Assembly (NCBI GenBank): GCA_036429605.1
Contig: JAVFKD010000016.1
Span: 868,001 to 932,000 of the forward strand
DNA from: Cladobotryum mycophilum
Lineage: Eukaryota; Ascomycota; Sordariomycetes; Hypocreales; Hypocreaceae
Length of the DNA: 64,000 nt
Direction of reading: 5' to 3'
Numbering within the stretch: the stretch's first letter is position 1; the number at the start of each line of letters is the position of its first letter. Made by a program: the position numbers and the translations under genes. Under the pieces are notes generated by a model that did no database searches, was not told where the DNA came from, and saw only the letters and a list, made by a program, of their open reading frames with translations. Shown here one piece after another: positions 11,553-21,874 of this stretch.

Positions 11553-13079
11553 GATCCAAGGAGCAAACCATGGCGGAGTGAGGTCAAAATCTGCGCTGGA
11601 AAAAGGAGCCTTGTTTTATTATTATTGTTGTTGTTGCTGTCTTTTTCGTAGTTGTTGTTATTGTCAAGCTGAAAACGGGTAGCGACGGAAAGGGGGGGGG
11701 TTTCAGGGTTTCAGTGTAACGGGCAAACGAAGTCGGTCGTGGGGTAAAAACGAGCGAAAGGTTGAGAGTAGTTGTTGGTGATGGCGGCGGGGGGTGTTTC
11801 GAAGTTTTGATAAAAGGAACAAAAAAACAAGAAGAAGGACAAATGGCCAAGGATTAAGCCTTGGGAAAGGTGACTTATGATGATGAATGATTGGAAAAGA
11901 GCCCTCAGCCCATCGGCAAGAGTTGAGAAATTCAGACGAGCCGAGGACGCCTTGCTGGGATGGCTAACATGACTACCTAGCACCTACCTAGTAGCACCTA
12001 CCTGGAGGTTATAGGGCTGGACTGCTACTACTGCTGCTGTGGTGTGGTGCCTACGGAGATTCGTCCAGAGGTCTTTGGTTAGCTGCTGCTGAGGGAACAG
12101 CGAAGCTACCTACCTAGTACCTACAAGATTAGGGTCTCGATCAGTGGACTTTGCACCCCAATCAACCAATATGGGGGGGGATGGATGGATGGATCTGGAT
12201 GTGTCCTGTCTGTCCCAGTGACTTGGCGTAGCGCAACAGCAGCTAAACCGCCCGGGTCGATAGTCTCTTCAGCCCCCTGGCTAGCATACAGCCCCAGTCT
12301 GTCCATCTGATTGGGTTTGAGTTGGCGACCACATGCTCGAGAACTCTAGTGCAAAAATCTCCAAAGCCCGCACAGGTACACTCACACACACGCCCACCCT
12401 ACAACACTCAAGTTTGAGCCTCAAACAGCGAGGGCGGCCTCCCATTCTGCCACACAAGCTCTTAGCGATCTTACAGGGCCTTCGGGCTATTTTTACTACT
12501 ATCCATGGGTCCATTGGATCTGTGTTTCAAGGGTCCTTGGCTGATGGCTGCAGCGTTTAATCAAGTGTCGAGTACCATGCCAGCCTGCCATGCGCCAAAC
12601 CGTCAAATCAAGTCTCTCCCTTCCCTTTTCCCCCATCACGCGCGCGTTTCCAATGACGGGATAGTTGGAATACAATGTACAATGTAGATGGCGGTGACAT
12701 GGTTTTTTCCTTTTCTTGCGCTGCACTTGAGGTAATTTCCTAGGCAGCAGAAGCAAGAAATACCTAGTAAGGAAGAAGCACTAAAGTACTCCAAGGCAGA
12801 CAGACCAACGCTCAGGACACCTGGCGAACAGTCATGCCGGTGTGACGCGTTGTGCATCGTGAGTTTTTTGCTGGTAGGTCTTCTTTGATTGGTTGTGAAG
12901 GGAAGCAAACATCTATCATTATGCCTAGTAGGCCCCGGAATATGCCTTCCAATGAAATAAACTCCCGACTCCAAATTAGTCCAAACGTTCATGTCCAAAA
13001 GAAAACCGGTGCCCATTAAAATAAAACCAAGATATATATGAAAAAAACGTCATGTTCTAGGCAACCAACATCAATGAAA
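11553..13079. other. intergenic, DUF3433 promoter and PLC-like 3' flank
   Basis: Both neighbours are on the minus strand. Near 11600-11660 are ATT/GTT triplet runs likely in the 5' UTR of the DUF3433 gene. Several CTACCTAG/ACCTACC words cluster at 11971-12004 and 12108-12125, and a short GGAT repeat sits near 12181-12193. No gene seen. Confidence 0.55.
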
Positions 13080-14351
13080 TCATAGCATCAGAATCGTCGA
13101 CACAATCAACGGCATGAAACCCGCCCAGAATAGAATGCCTCCTCCTCCTCCTACCAACGCCGGAGCTCCAGATGTAACTGAGCCACAACACGTGTTGTGA
13201 TAAGTAACATTGTTGATCCTCGCCGCTACTTCAAACACTGATCCCGGGGGAGCTCCGTAGTTGTAATAGTCTACGTTGAGCACGTTTGGTGCCCTGCCCC
13301 AGTCGGACCGGCAGTTGTTCGCAGACAGACCTAAACTGCCCATGCCGGAAACACCGTTGGTAACGTTCAGCAGCGAGACGGCGGGGACGAGCAACTGCGT
13401 GCCAAAGACGTCAAACTCGGCATTGAGGTTGTGGTTGAGCATGTACAGCCGGTTCTTGTGTGATTCATCAGACAGATCCGGGGGTCGCTGGGCAACGCAG
13501 GGGAAGCTGCGGTTCGTGGGGTCGAACTGCGTCTCCCAGACTTGAGAAAACTCGTCCAACCACCAGGGGAATTTTGTCTGATCGGCCTTGTAGTCGAGGA
13601 ACAAAATCACGCGCTTGCCGTGGATGATCAACGTCTCCAAACTAGGCCAGTCGTCCAATGCCATTGGGAAAACGGTGGGTTCGTAGGCATACTTGAGAAT
13701 GCCGCTCTGCTCAACGAATGGCGCATAGAGAGCTGGCTCCGAGTAGTTTCCGTTCCCCATGAGGATGGTGACAACATCGTAGGGATGGGCATCCACCCAC
13801 TCCCTGACCTGACTCAGCCAATCGGTAATGGGCCCAGCATCCAGGAGATCGCAGTTTGTGTGGCAGAAATGGGGGACGGTGCCGTTGGTCGGCCACTGTA
13901 TCTGAGCCTGGAGGAAACGGATGCCATCGTCGAGCTGCACCTTGACCGGGAGTGCCTGGTTGGAGGCTGAATTACCTGGTCGCACGAATGGCGAGTTGTG
14001 TGCGCCGACCATGGTAATGTTGCTATACTTGCGGGAGCAAAACTCAACCCACCCATTGCACGGCTGCGTATTGGTCGGCGCCGGAGCAGTCGACGTCCCT
14101 GTAGCCGTGGTCGTAGCCGTGGCATTGGAGGCGGTTGTTGTGATGGCACCGGTGACTCCAGTGAGAGTGATTTTGGATTCATGGGTCACGTAGACTCCAG
14201 ATGGCGGGCCAGTCGCAGAAGTCGGAATATTGGTATTGGTACCCTCGATGAAGGTCAACTTTGATGTTCCATCCGTGTATGTGACTTCTTGTGAGAGGGC
14301 GTTGTGCGCCAGTAACGCAAACGAGCCCAGAGCCTTGATTGAGGCTCTCAT
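13080..14351 (-). CDS. GPI-anchored PLC-like phosphodiesterase
   Basis: Single exon, 423 aa from the Met at 14351. The upstream in-frame Met at 14390 would bury the signal peptide, so I chose the inner one (MRASIKALGS...NALSQ). A Thr/Ala-rich, N-glycosylation-prone stalk (about 40-95) precedes a PLC-like TIM-barrel domain: MVGAHNSPF with His118 in the position of the first catalytic histidine, QLDDGIRFLQAQ (about 139-150), PHFCHTNC (161-167), VILFLDYKAD in the middle. The C-terminus is a short hydrophobic tail after a Ser/Gly/Ala stretch, typical of a GPI signal, so the enzyme should be on the plasma membrane or wall. Such fungal proteins are classed in the PLC-like phosphodiesterase superfamily; the real substrate is unknown. 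Confidence 0.8.
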   Translation of the reverse strand: MRASIKALGSFALLAHNALSQEVTYTDGTSKLTFIEGTNTNIPTSATGPPSGVYVTHESKITLTGVTGAITTTASNATATTTATGTSTAPAPTNTQPCNGWVEFCSRKYSNITMVGAHNSPFVRPGNSASNQALPVKVQLDDGIRFLQAQIQWPTNGTVPHFCHTNCDLLDAGPITDWLSQVREWVDAHPYDVVTILMGNGNYSEPALYAPFVEQSGILKYAYEPTVFPMALDDWPSLETLIIHGKRVILFLDYKADQTKFPWWLDEFSQVWETQFDPTNRSFPCVAQRPPDLSDESHKNRLYMLNHNLNAEFDVFGTQLLVPAVSLLNVTNGVSGMGSLGLSANNCRSDWGRAPNVLNVDYYNYGAPPGSVFEVAARINNVTYHNTCCGSVTSGAPALVGGGGGILFWAGFMPLIVSTILML

Positions 14352-15885
14352 GGTGGGCAAGCTTCTATACGTTGCACAACAAACAGGCAATGACTCGAGC
14401 TTAACAACTCAACTGAGAGCTTTGTATGAGTGAGTGAGCGAGTGAGGCGAGGCGGGATGAGATGAGATGAGATGATGGACAGCATCAAGGAGAAGACGGA
14501 AGACCGGATGACAGGTCAGATCGGATGAAATGCCGAGAGGCGTTCACAGCCACGATGACATGAATACGACAGTCTGTTGACGATGTGGAAGATAATAGGA
14601 GACTGCCAATCAATTCATCAGTCAGTCAGTCAACCAAATAAAAAAAATTGCGGCAGGGCGGTGGAGATGGTGATGGGCATGTATGTACGTTTGTATGTTT
14701 TGTTTATGGCGTCGTAAGTCAAAAGGGTACCAAGGGTCAAGCCTGCTCCTGTATCCACGCCTGACGCGGCGCCACGCTTTTCCAAGCAATTCTCTTTGGG
14801 CCAATCGTGCGGTTGGGGAAAGGGACGGGCTGGCTCAGGGGAGCTAATAGGGAAAAGAAAAAGAATGGATCGCTCACTTTTTAGGACTCACTCACTCACT
14901 CGCTCTTACTTGTAGATTGTGAATCAAAAGAACTGCATCTGGAATAATAATAAGCAAGGGGGGGGCCAGTTTTGGATGTCGGTGACCCTGTACGAAGGCA
15001 CGCACACACAGCCTCGCTTTTATTGCTTGGCAAAGCGATTACTTTTCTTGGTATTTGTAAAAGTCTTTCTATTTACACGTATTTCAGTAATCAGGAATCA
15101 AAGAGAGAAAAAGGAACAATTCGTATTTTTATTATTTGATTTTCACATTTAGTTTGTTTTACCTGTGCGTTGGGATCTTCTCGTCGATCATGTCGCAATG
15201 CATTAATATTGGATGTATAAATGCTCATCTCGAGGACGGACGTGGGTCAGGTGTCTATGATTTTCATGGGAATGACCTCATCCAGGTGATGGGCATCACA
15301 TGTACCCTTTCTGCATCTCTATACTCTCTCTTTTACTTACCTAGTACGTCACGAGATATATCCCATCTTTTCTTCATCGTACACTATTGAAGCTGCTACA
15401 GAGCGTTTAGAAACAATCTACGAGTAATTCTCTCCACGTCACCCGGCACTCATCAAAAATTGGGCTTGCGAAGCCGATCTCCCGGTGCCTCGTCAACCGC
15501 CGCCGCTCAGGGGGAGGGGAGGGGGACAAGGGGAGAGACGAAGGATTGGCTCACCACCAAGACAAATGGATTCTTCCCAATTGCTGCGCCGCTCTGCATG
15601 CATGCCACATCCACATCCACAGAAGCATCCACATCCAATCCGCCCCTCTGCCAAGGTCAAGACTGGACTTGTACGAAACCAAAGCCCTTCCAAGGTTGCT
15701 GTTCCCGGCCGCATTAGGGCACTAATAGTCCTGGAAACCTGCTGCAGGACAGGGGGACCCGGTGACTTTGCTGTCCTTGTCTCACTCACTTCACTTCACT
15801 TGTTGCCGAGTACGGTATTGGGCCCTGTTTTTTTTTGGCGGCGGCGCGTTTCCACTTGCTTGGAATTGGGATGTGCATGCATGGA

Positions 15886-15907
15886 AGACAAGACAAGACA
15901 AGACAAG
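15886..15907. repeat. (AGACA)n pentanucleotide repeat
   Basis: Four perfect AGACA units followed by a degraded one, in the upstream region of the SUR7-like gene. Confidence 0.85.
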
Positions 15908-15944
15908 AAAAAGACATTGAAGCTCAAAGCTTTTCCCGTGTAGT

Positions 15945-15987
15945 ATCCATCCATCCATCCATCCGTTCATTCATTCATTCATTCATT
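15945..15987. repeat. (CCAT)n then (ATTC)n tetranucleotide repeats
   Basis: Two abutting tetranucleotide tracts, CCAT then TTCA/ATTC, about 180 bases upstream of the SUR7-like start codon, so probably in its promoter or 5' UTR. Confidence 0.85.
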
Positions 15988-16164
15988 GTTCCAATATTAT
16001 TCATTCCTTCTCTTCATTTCTCATAACACCAATATCTCACCACACATGTTTCGTATCTTCACTTGGCAAACTTGATCAACTCCATTTTTCTTCTTCTTCT
16101 TCTTCATCTTCAACTTGCAAAGGGCGTTGAACGCCTCCTCCCCCAAACCAAACATTCACAAACC

Positions 16165-17125
16165 ATGGCTGGTCCAAACACGCGCCGCAATGCCGCCATC
16201 GCAGCAGCCCTCTGCTACCTCATCGCCATAACCTTTCTCATTCTCACAATCATCGGCAACACCTACATCAACCCGACCCTAAACGACATTTACTTCTTCA
16301 AGCTCGACGTCTCCCAGGTCATCCCCATCTCGGTCGAGAATTCTTACCTGCTCAACTCCGTGGCCAGGAGCCTCGGCCTTCATGACTTTTACCAGGTTGG
16401 CCTGTGGAACTTCTGCGAGGGCTACAATGATGAGTGAGTTTTGGCCCCCATATGAAATATGAAAATATCGTCAATCTTTTGTCGTTCTCTTGTTTTTTTC
16501 TCTCCTTCTTTTTTTGCTAAATCATTGTAATCGTAGGGGCGTCACACACTGCTCCGAACCAAAGCAGTTCTACTGGTTCAACCCCGTAGAGGTCCTCGTC
16601 AGCGAGCTCCTCGCCGGCGCCAAAATCGCCCTCCCATCAGAGGTCACCACCATTCTGCGCCTCCTCCAGGCCGGCCAGCAGGTCATGTACGCCTTCTTCC
16701 TCGCCGGCACCGTCATCAACGCCATCATCTTGCTCTGCACCTTCCTGGTCCTCAAACGCCGCTGGTTCAGCGCCATCCTCGCCTTTCTCGGCTCCATCTC
16801 CGGCCTCCTCCTCACCGTGGCCGCCGTCATCGCCACCGTCATCAGCGTTGCCGCCAAGATCGCCCTCACCGCGCAGGACCAGCTGAACATCAAGGTCGAC
16901 ATCGGCACAAAGATGTTTGCTTTCATGTGGATCGGTGCCCTCATGTCTGACCTGGGCTTCCTCTTGCAGGCCGCCATGGGCTGCTGCTGTCTGCCAAACA
17001 GGAGAAACGATGGCGATGCGCAAGTCGAGACGACCGAAGCTACTCCTTCAGAGGCTACTACCCAAGACAAGCCATCTCGTTTTAGCATCGCATCATTTGC
17101 TCGACGACGAAATGTTGTTTCATAA
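16165..17125 (+). CDS. SUR7/PalI family four-TM membrane protein
   Basis: Two exons, 16165-16433 and 16537-17125; the 103-nt intron has donor gtgagt and acceptor cgtag. The 285-aa protein has TM1 at about 8-32, an extracellular loop with the family pattern W-N-F-C-E-G-Y ... C-S-E-P-K then FYWFNPVE, three more TM segments at roughly 145-250 and a cytosolic tail with Thr/Glu and Arg. Yeast Sur7 marks eisosomes at the plasma membrane, and PalI/Rim9 members assist ambient-pH sensing; the loop cysteines and the W/FNP element support the family but do not separate the two. An in-frame Met at 16063 lies upstream; I prefer 16165 because MAGPNTRRN leads directly into TM1. Confidence 0.82.
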
Positions 17126-17612
17126 CATCTTTCTTTTCTCTTCTCTTCTCTTCTTTTCTTTTCTTTTCTTTGGGTTTATATGGTCGTTTGGATTTTGGAT
17201 AGGATGGGATAGGATTCATCATGGTCATGACGTACACTGGCATTTGCATTTCACGAAGCTTCTATAGATTGGGGTAATATGGGATTTACGCACTTGGAAC
17301 AACAACCGTCACAATGGATATTGGACTGAATATAGCCTACGTTCGCACCAGCAGTCGCAGAGTAGAGTATCAAACATCAATGTCTAGTTATCAGAGCAAC
17401 AGCTTGCCCTGCTCTATATTCTTTGTGCCCTACTTTCGTACGATGCAGGTCATGACCTCATCTTGATAATACATAAGAAATGGAGAAAACTCATCGTGTG
17501 GTTGCGCCTCGAAACTGCCGATTAACCCCTCCTCCGGATCCATGGCCATTCATTGCTGCTGGGATTCATAAGAATATTCTCGTAAAGCCTCCACCAAACG
17601 TCGGCTCTCAGC
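17126..17612. other. intergenic, tail-to-tail
   Basis: 3' flanks of the SUR7-like gene and csn3. A pyrimidine-only CTTTT/CTTCT tract spans about 17129-17171. Nothing else seen. Confidence 0.6.
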
Positions 17613-19196
17613 TCAAGCGGCGTGACTAACCACGCCGGTCATTAAATCTTCGTCGTCAAAGGGCGCCTCGAAGCCAATTCCTCCGTCTCCGCCATCTTTG
17701 TCGCTTCGTTTTTGCTCCCGGAGAACAAACTTGAGATATTCCTTGTTTACGCTGAGGCGATCGTTCGCTATGCGGTATTGTCTGCTCAAGGCTTCAATGT
17801 TGTGATGGCTCTGGGCAATCGATTTTGTGAATTCCCCTTCCGTCATCGATTCGTACTCCTCTTGGAATTTTAGGTAGCTTTCCTCGCCAGTGGACCCGAC
17901 TTGAAGCTCCCCTTGAGCATGCCGGATGCAATCATGCCGCTGATGAGGTTGAGAGTTTCCTGGTCGTCCTTTAGAGGCGCAGCCGTTTCTGCGCTCAGTG
18001 TAGCATTTCTGATCTGGGAGACGGAGAGTTGGTGATATATTCGTCGGAGATTGATTATGTGCCATTTTTGATAGGCCTTTTTGACTTCCTCTATAAGCGT
18101 CGCATTTCCATCATCTAGCCATGTCTGAGTATGTTCTGCAAACGTGGCCTTTAGTTGTGAGGCGTCGTCTGTGTGAAAAAGGACGGCTACGTCGTTGTAT
18201 GCACTGCTCAAGGTGGTGTATGCATTCTTCGCACCCCCGTATACTGAACTAGGTAGTGTAGGCGCCCTTCCTTCATTGAGCAACCCTACCAAAACCCACT
18301 TCTTATAGCTATCAGCCATAATTTTGCTCACGCCCTTTTCCTTGACGGGGTGAGTAATGATTTGTTCCAGCGCGGCTTGAGCCTTGGCCCAGTCCCGCCT
18401 TGAGATGTAGATCAAAGATCGCAGAAGTTGATATTCGAGAACAGACGAGGCCTTGACCGCATCGTTGAATGCTGCTGATGGCGGCGCATCCGCGTCTAAA
18501 TCCTCCCTATCATATAGCATCTTGTTCTCCATCGAACGTGAAGTTGGGGGGTAGAAGAGAATATCCGAGTCAATGACTTTGAGCGTCGGCTCAACGCAAT
18601 TGGTATCATAGGCCAGCTTGACCATAAGTAGATGCGCCGAGGTGAACACGGATGAGGTAGGGTCGATTCGTAGAATGACATGAGCGAGGAGTTCGATCGA
18701 AACACGAGGCTAGGTAGGTGATGTTAGCTGCTGTTGGGTAAAGTTGTTTCGGATATTCTTCATACAGAAAACAGGGTTCCTGATGCAATAAGCTCTAGTA
18801 AGTTCCGAAACAGAGTGCCAACATATCGCATCTGTTGCGGGTCAAACTTCAAAAGAAACTGGAGAGTCTCATCTTGGAGCCATTTGCGATCGATGGCAGG
18901 CTGTGTCGTGGGAGTGTTGTGCACAATATCCAGAATGTAGAGGTATCCGATAGAGTTGAGTTCCGGGTCGAGCAGCTGAGAAGGGGGTCAGCACATGGCT
19001 CAAGTAAGGCAATATATTATAATCCATATACCTGGAAAAATGGCTGCGGTGTATGCTGGATAATCTGCCGCCCAGCGTCTGGTAGCTTCTGGAGCGTCGC
19101 GAAATAACTTCTTGCTGCGCTGTCCTGTTCTTTGGCGGTTTGATGGCCCGACAAAGCCGGGTTGAAGACCGTAAGAGCGTCGAGAACTTTATCCAT
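17613..19196 (-). CDS. csn3: COP9 signalosome subunit 3, with apparent 1-nt frameshift
   Basis: CSN3 is a PCI-domain subunit of the COP9 signalosome, which removes NEDD8 from cullins. Exons: 19032-19196, 18766-18975, 17613-18709. Both introns are 56 nt with good signals (gtatat..cttctcag with gctgac; gtatga..cctag with gctaac). Starts MDKVLDALTVFNP. The third exon is read in one frame to MIASGMLKG and in another from about ELQVGSTGEESYLKF to the stop. No GT-AG intron can bridge them. Adding one G to the run at 17909-17912 (CCCC on the + strand) restores a 490-aa protein of usual CSN3 length. The frame ending at 17871 is otherwise a premature stop. The C-terminal helix block (NDRLSVNKEYLKFVLREQK) fits CSN3. 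Family assignment is from alpha-helical content, length and C-terminal pattern. Confidence 0.72.
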
Positions 19197-19947
19197 TGTT
19201 TACAGGCCTCACGCAATGGCAGTGGCAGCGTCCAATCCTCAGCGCAAGAGTGTAGGCTAGTCGGGGCCAACGAGAGTCGAAAGCAGTCGGCTGTCTAGAT
19301 GGGTAACTCTCCTATCTGGTGATCGTCATGCTAGGGGAAAGATTTCAACGGAACACAAATTGATTTGTTGGATACGAAATCCGTGCAAAGAAAGCTCACA
19401 GCAACGGGCGTGAACTGAAGGTCAAGGAACGATCGCTAGGCTGTTAGTTGCACACGAACATACAAGCTGTGGTGGGGGGAGGAGGGAGTGTCATCGATAA
19501 AGGGACAGGTCCGATATTCAGCCGAAGATAAAGTAACCATGGCGATAAGAGCTCTGCCCCTCACCGATAATAATGCGGGGTGCTCACCTTGGTATTCACC
19601 TTTGAAGGCATCAATCACTCTACAGACCTTACTTTATTGCAGTCAGATTAACTAGAGCTGCCATCGTGCGGACCTCAAATGCTGAACTATATTCTCAGGA
19701 ATGAGAGCGCAAATTCGTTAATGTGTCTATTTCCGCAGGATTTATTTTTGTGATACAACTCTGATACTCTAATGGCATTTGCAGCTGACGCCTCGAACCA
19801 ACTGCGAACAGACTATAGCGACCTATTATAGTATTGTTTTCATATCCAAGTTAAACGGCAAACTATAACAAAACATTTCATCTACTAATATCCCAAAAAA
19901 GTATCTTCTCTAGCAAGATTTTGAACCTGACATGCAGCTAGATATCC
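19197..19947. other. intergenic, csn3 promoter / CCCH-protein 3' flank
   Basis: About 750 bases with no supported gene. It includes the upstream region of csn3 and the 3' region of the zinc-finger gene; the distal half is AT-rich. Confidence 0.55.
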
Positions 19948-21261
19948 TCATTTGACCCTGCGGCCCACAAGATCCTGAGTAGAAAATCCCAAGGAGACAC
20001 CGTTTCGTTCGAATCCCTTACTTCCAGATCCATTTCCCCATGAACCACTACCAGATGGAGCCTTGCGGGGCGGTCCAATCGGTCCCCAGATGAACGGGGC
20101 CACTGGAGCATTGGTAAACTCAGTTCGGCTCGAGTCTGAATCCATAATCAGCACCGTAGAATGGTAGCAAGGGTCAGAACAGGATTCAACGTACCGAGTG
20201 GTTTTCCCTCCGGCCTAGTTGGCGGAGTAATTGCTCCTGATGTCTTCACCAGTTGGCTATTCTGCCACATCTGATCTTTGGCGGCAGAGTTGCCAATGGA
20301 ATTGGCGAGCCTCATACCCTCAGAGAGCAAGGACTCTGAGCCAGACAGCCGCTTCATATCCTCCTGTCCCTTCTTCCACCAACTTGGGAATCCCTGGAAA
20401 AGTCCGAGCGAGTGCTGCGTAGCCTCGTCAAAGGGCATCTCGTGCTTATACTTGCATCCCTGTTGAGTAAAGGCGCATACCCCTTCATGGATCCATTTGT
20501 CGCAGTATATCTTGGTCTTCTTCGCGGCTGATGGGCTTGTGGCGACGATTCGATCAATATGCTTCTGCCAATGAAAGAGTCAGCCCTTTGCCCTATTGCT
20601 TGATTGAAAAATGCGGCCAGAGGATGGAGGAGAGGCTTATACCTGGACGGAATCCGGAGCTTGTCTCAAGGCATGTTGCTGGACCGCCTGGAAGCTCAGT
20701 CCCCTCTTCTCACTCCCAAGGATAGATTTGACTTACTTTGATGGTTACAGGATGGTTCATCTCGGCAGACCCTTTTGGTGGTCCTGCTCTGAGCGGCGGC
20801 AACACAACCATCCCCAGGGCCTCGGGCTCCCTCGCTGGGATCTCGTTCAACGGCGGCAGCACATCTGCGGGAATCAGCCTCGTGAGCTGACCATTGCCTC
20901 GATCGAGATAATACGCAAACCCATCGTTCATTCTGCTGTCAATTCCTCGGCTAATGGTTCCCAGACTGTTTCCAGCCTGAATGGGTGAGCGAGCAAACAG
21001 TTCCATGTTAGGAGAAACCTGCCAATTCGACGGCACAACGCTTCGAGACGACACAGAAGCACCGCCAGTTCGAGGTTGACGAACACTGTTCCTCTCAGGA
21101 CTCTGAAGACCATAAGGTTGAGCCATGCCCATCTGCCCGCCCATGGAGAGGACTTCAACAGCCTCCGAGGAGCAATCTCGGAAATGAGATGGTCCAGAGG
21201 GCCAAGGCACACAAGTCAACGCCGCTCCCGACCTCGAATTCATTCCGCCAAGGCGTTCCAT
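19948..21261 (-). CDS. CCCH-type zinc-finger protein
   Basis: Four exons: 20737-21261, 20643-20687, 20195-20564, 19948-20135. Introns are 49, 78 and 59 nt, with donors gtaagt, gtataa and gtacgt and acceptors ttccag, ggcag and ttcag. All phases fit and give 375 aa. Exon 2 codes only 15 residues. The recognisable element is a CCCH finger, C-x8-C-x6-C-x3-H, in IYCDKWIHEGVCAFTQQGCK-YKH, downstream of KHIDRIVATSPSAAKKTK. The N-terminal 170 residues and the C-terminal GPPRKAPSGSGSWGNG part look disordered. CCCH fingers often bind RNA, but no specific function is assigned; I know only that this finger type occurs in filamentous ascomycetes. Confidence 0.7.
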
Positions 21262-21874
21262 GATGAAGCGGGAAGGGAAGGGGAGGGAAATATTTTATTT
21301 TCTTTTTGGGAAAATTTGACTCGGGAGTCCAAGGTGCAAACTGATTGGGCGTACAGAAGCGACGCCACTTATTAGAGATAGGGGAGATATCTAATCAACA
21401 AGATGGATGTAACATAGGTCAAGTAGAATGGATAAAGAGGAATCGATGGTCAATCAAGAACTGTGAAACTGAAAGAAAGAAGAGGAAAGAAAGAGAAAGA
21501 GAGAATTTGATAGGAATCGAATATGACTGTTCGAGGTGCATAACGATCGTGGCACTACGGATTTTCCTGCCTGCCCTCGCCCTCGTCCGTTTGCCTCACC
21601 CCTGCAATATGTCACCAAGTCAAGTTCGGTTGGTTGCAGAGCAACTCTTCCTTCCGTCTCCCACGTCTTCCTCACCGAACTTCAACCTCTTCAATTACTT
21701 CTTCTTTGATACAGTGTACCATTTTTCAAAAATAGCTAATGCGTTCTATTTCATGCTCTGCTCTACAGGGGGTTTCCTGGAGCAACCTCTGGCTTGATTC
21801 TAATACTACAGTGTAATTTTCCCCTTGATAGAAAAAAAAAACCAATGCCATCCGTTTGTTTATTTCGTAAAAAA
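21262..21874. other. intergenic, minus-strand neighbours
   Basis: Promoter of the CCCH gene and 3' flank of the mit1-like gene. Contains AAAGAAAGAGAAAGAGAG-type purine runs near 21470-21505. No gene seen. Confidence 0.55.

Larger units (their letters stand above)
14352..16164. other. divergent promoter region, PLC-like / SUR7-like
   Basis: 1.8 kb between two divergent starts. It contains GAGT/GATGA runs near 14428-14476, an ACTC run near 14886-14904, an AGACA repeat and a CCAT/ATTC repeat close to the SUR7-like gene. I see no coding frame with protein-like composition. Confidence 0.55.

Noticed and set aside
14425..14905. GAGT-rich and ACTC-rich runs that could form an inverted pair
   Set aside because: Matches are imperfect simple-repeat similarity, not a real inverted repeat.
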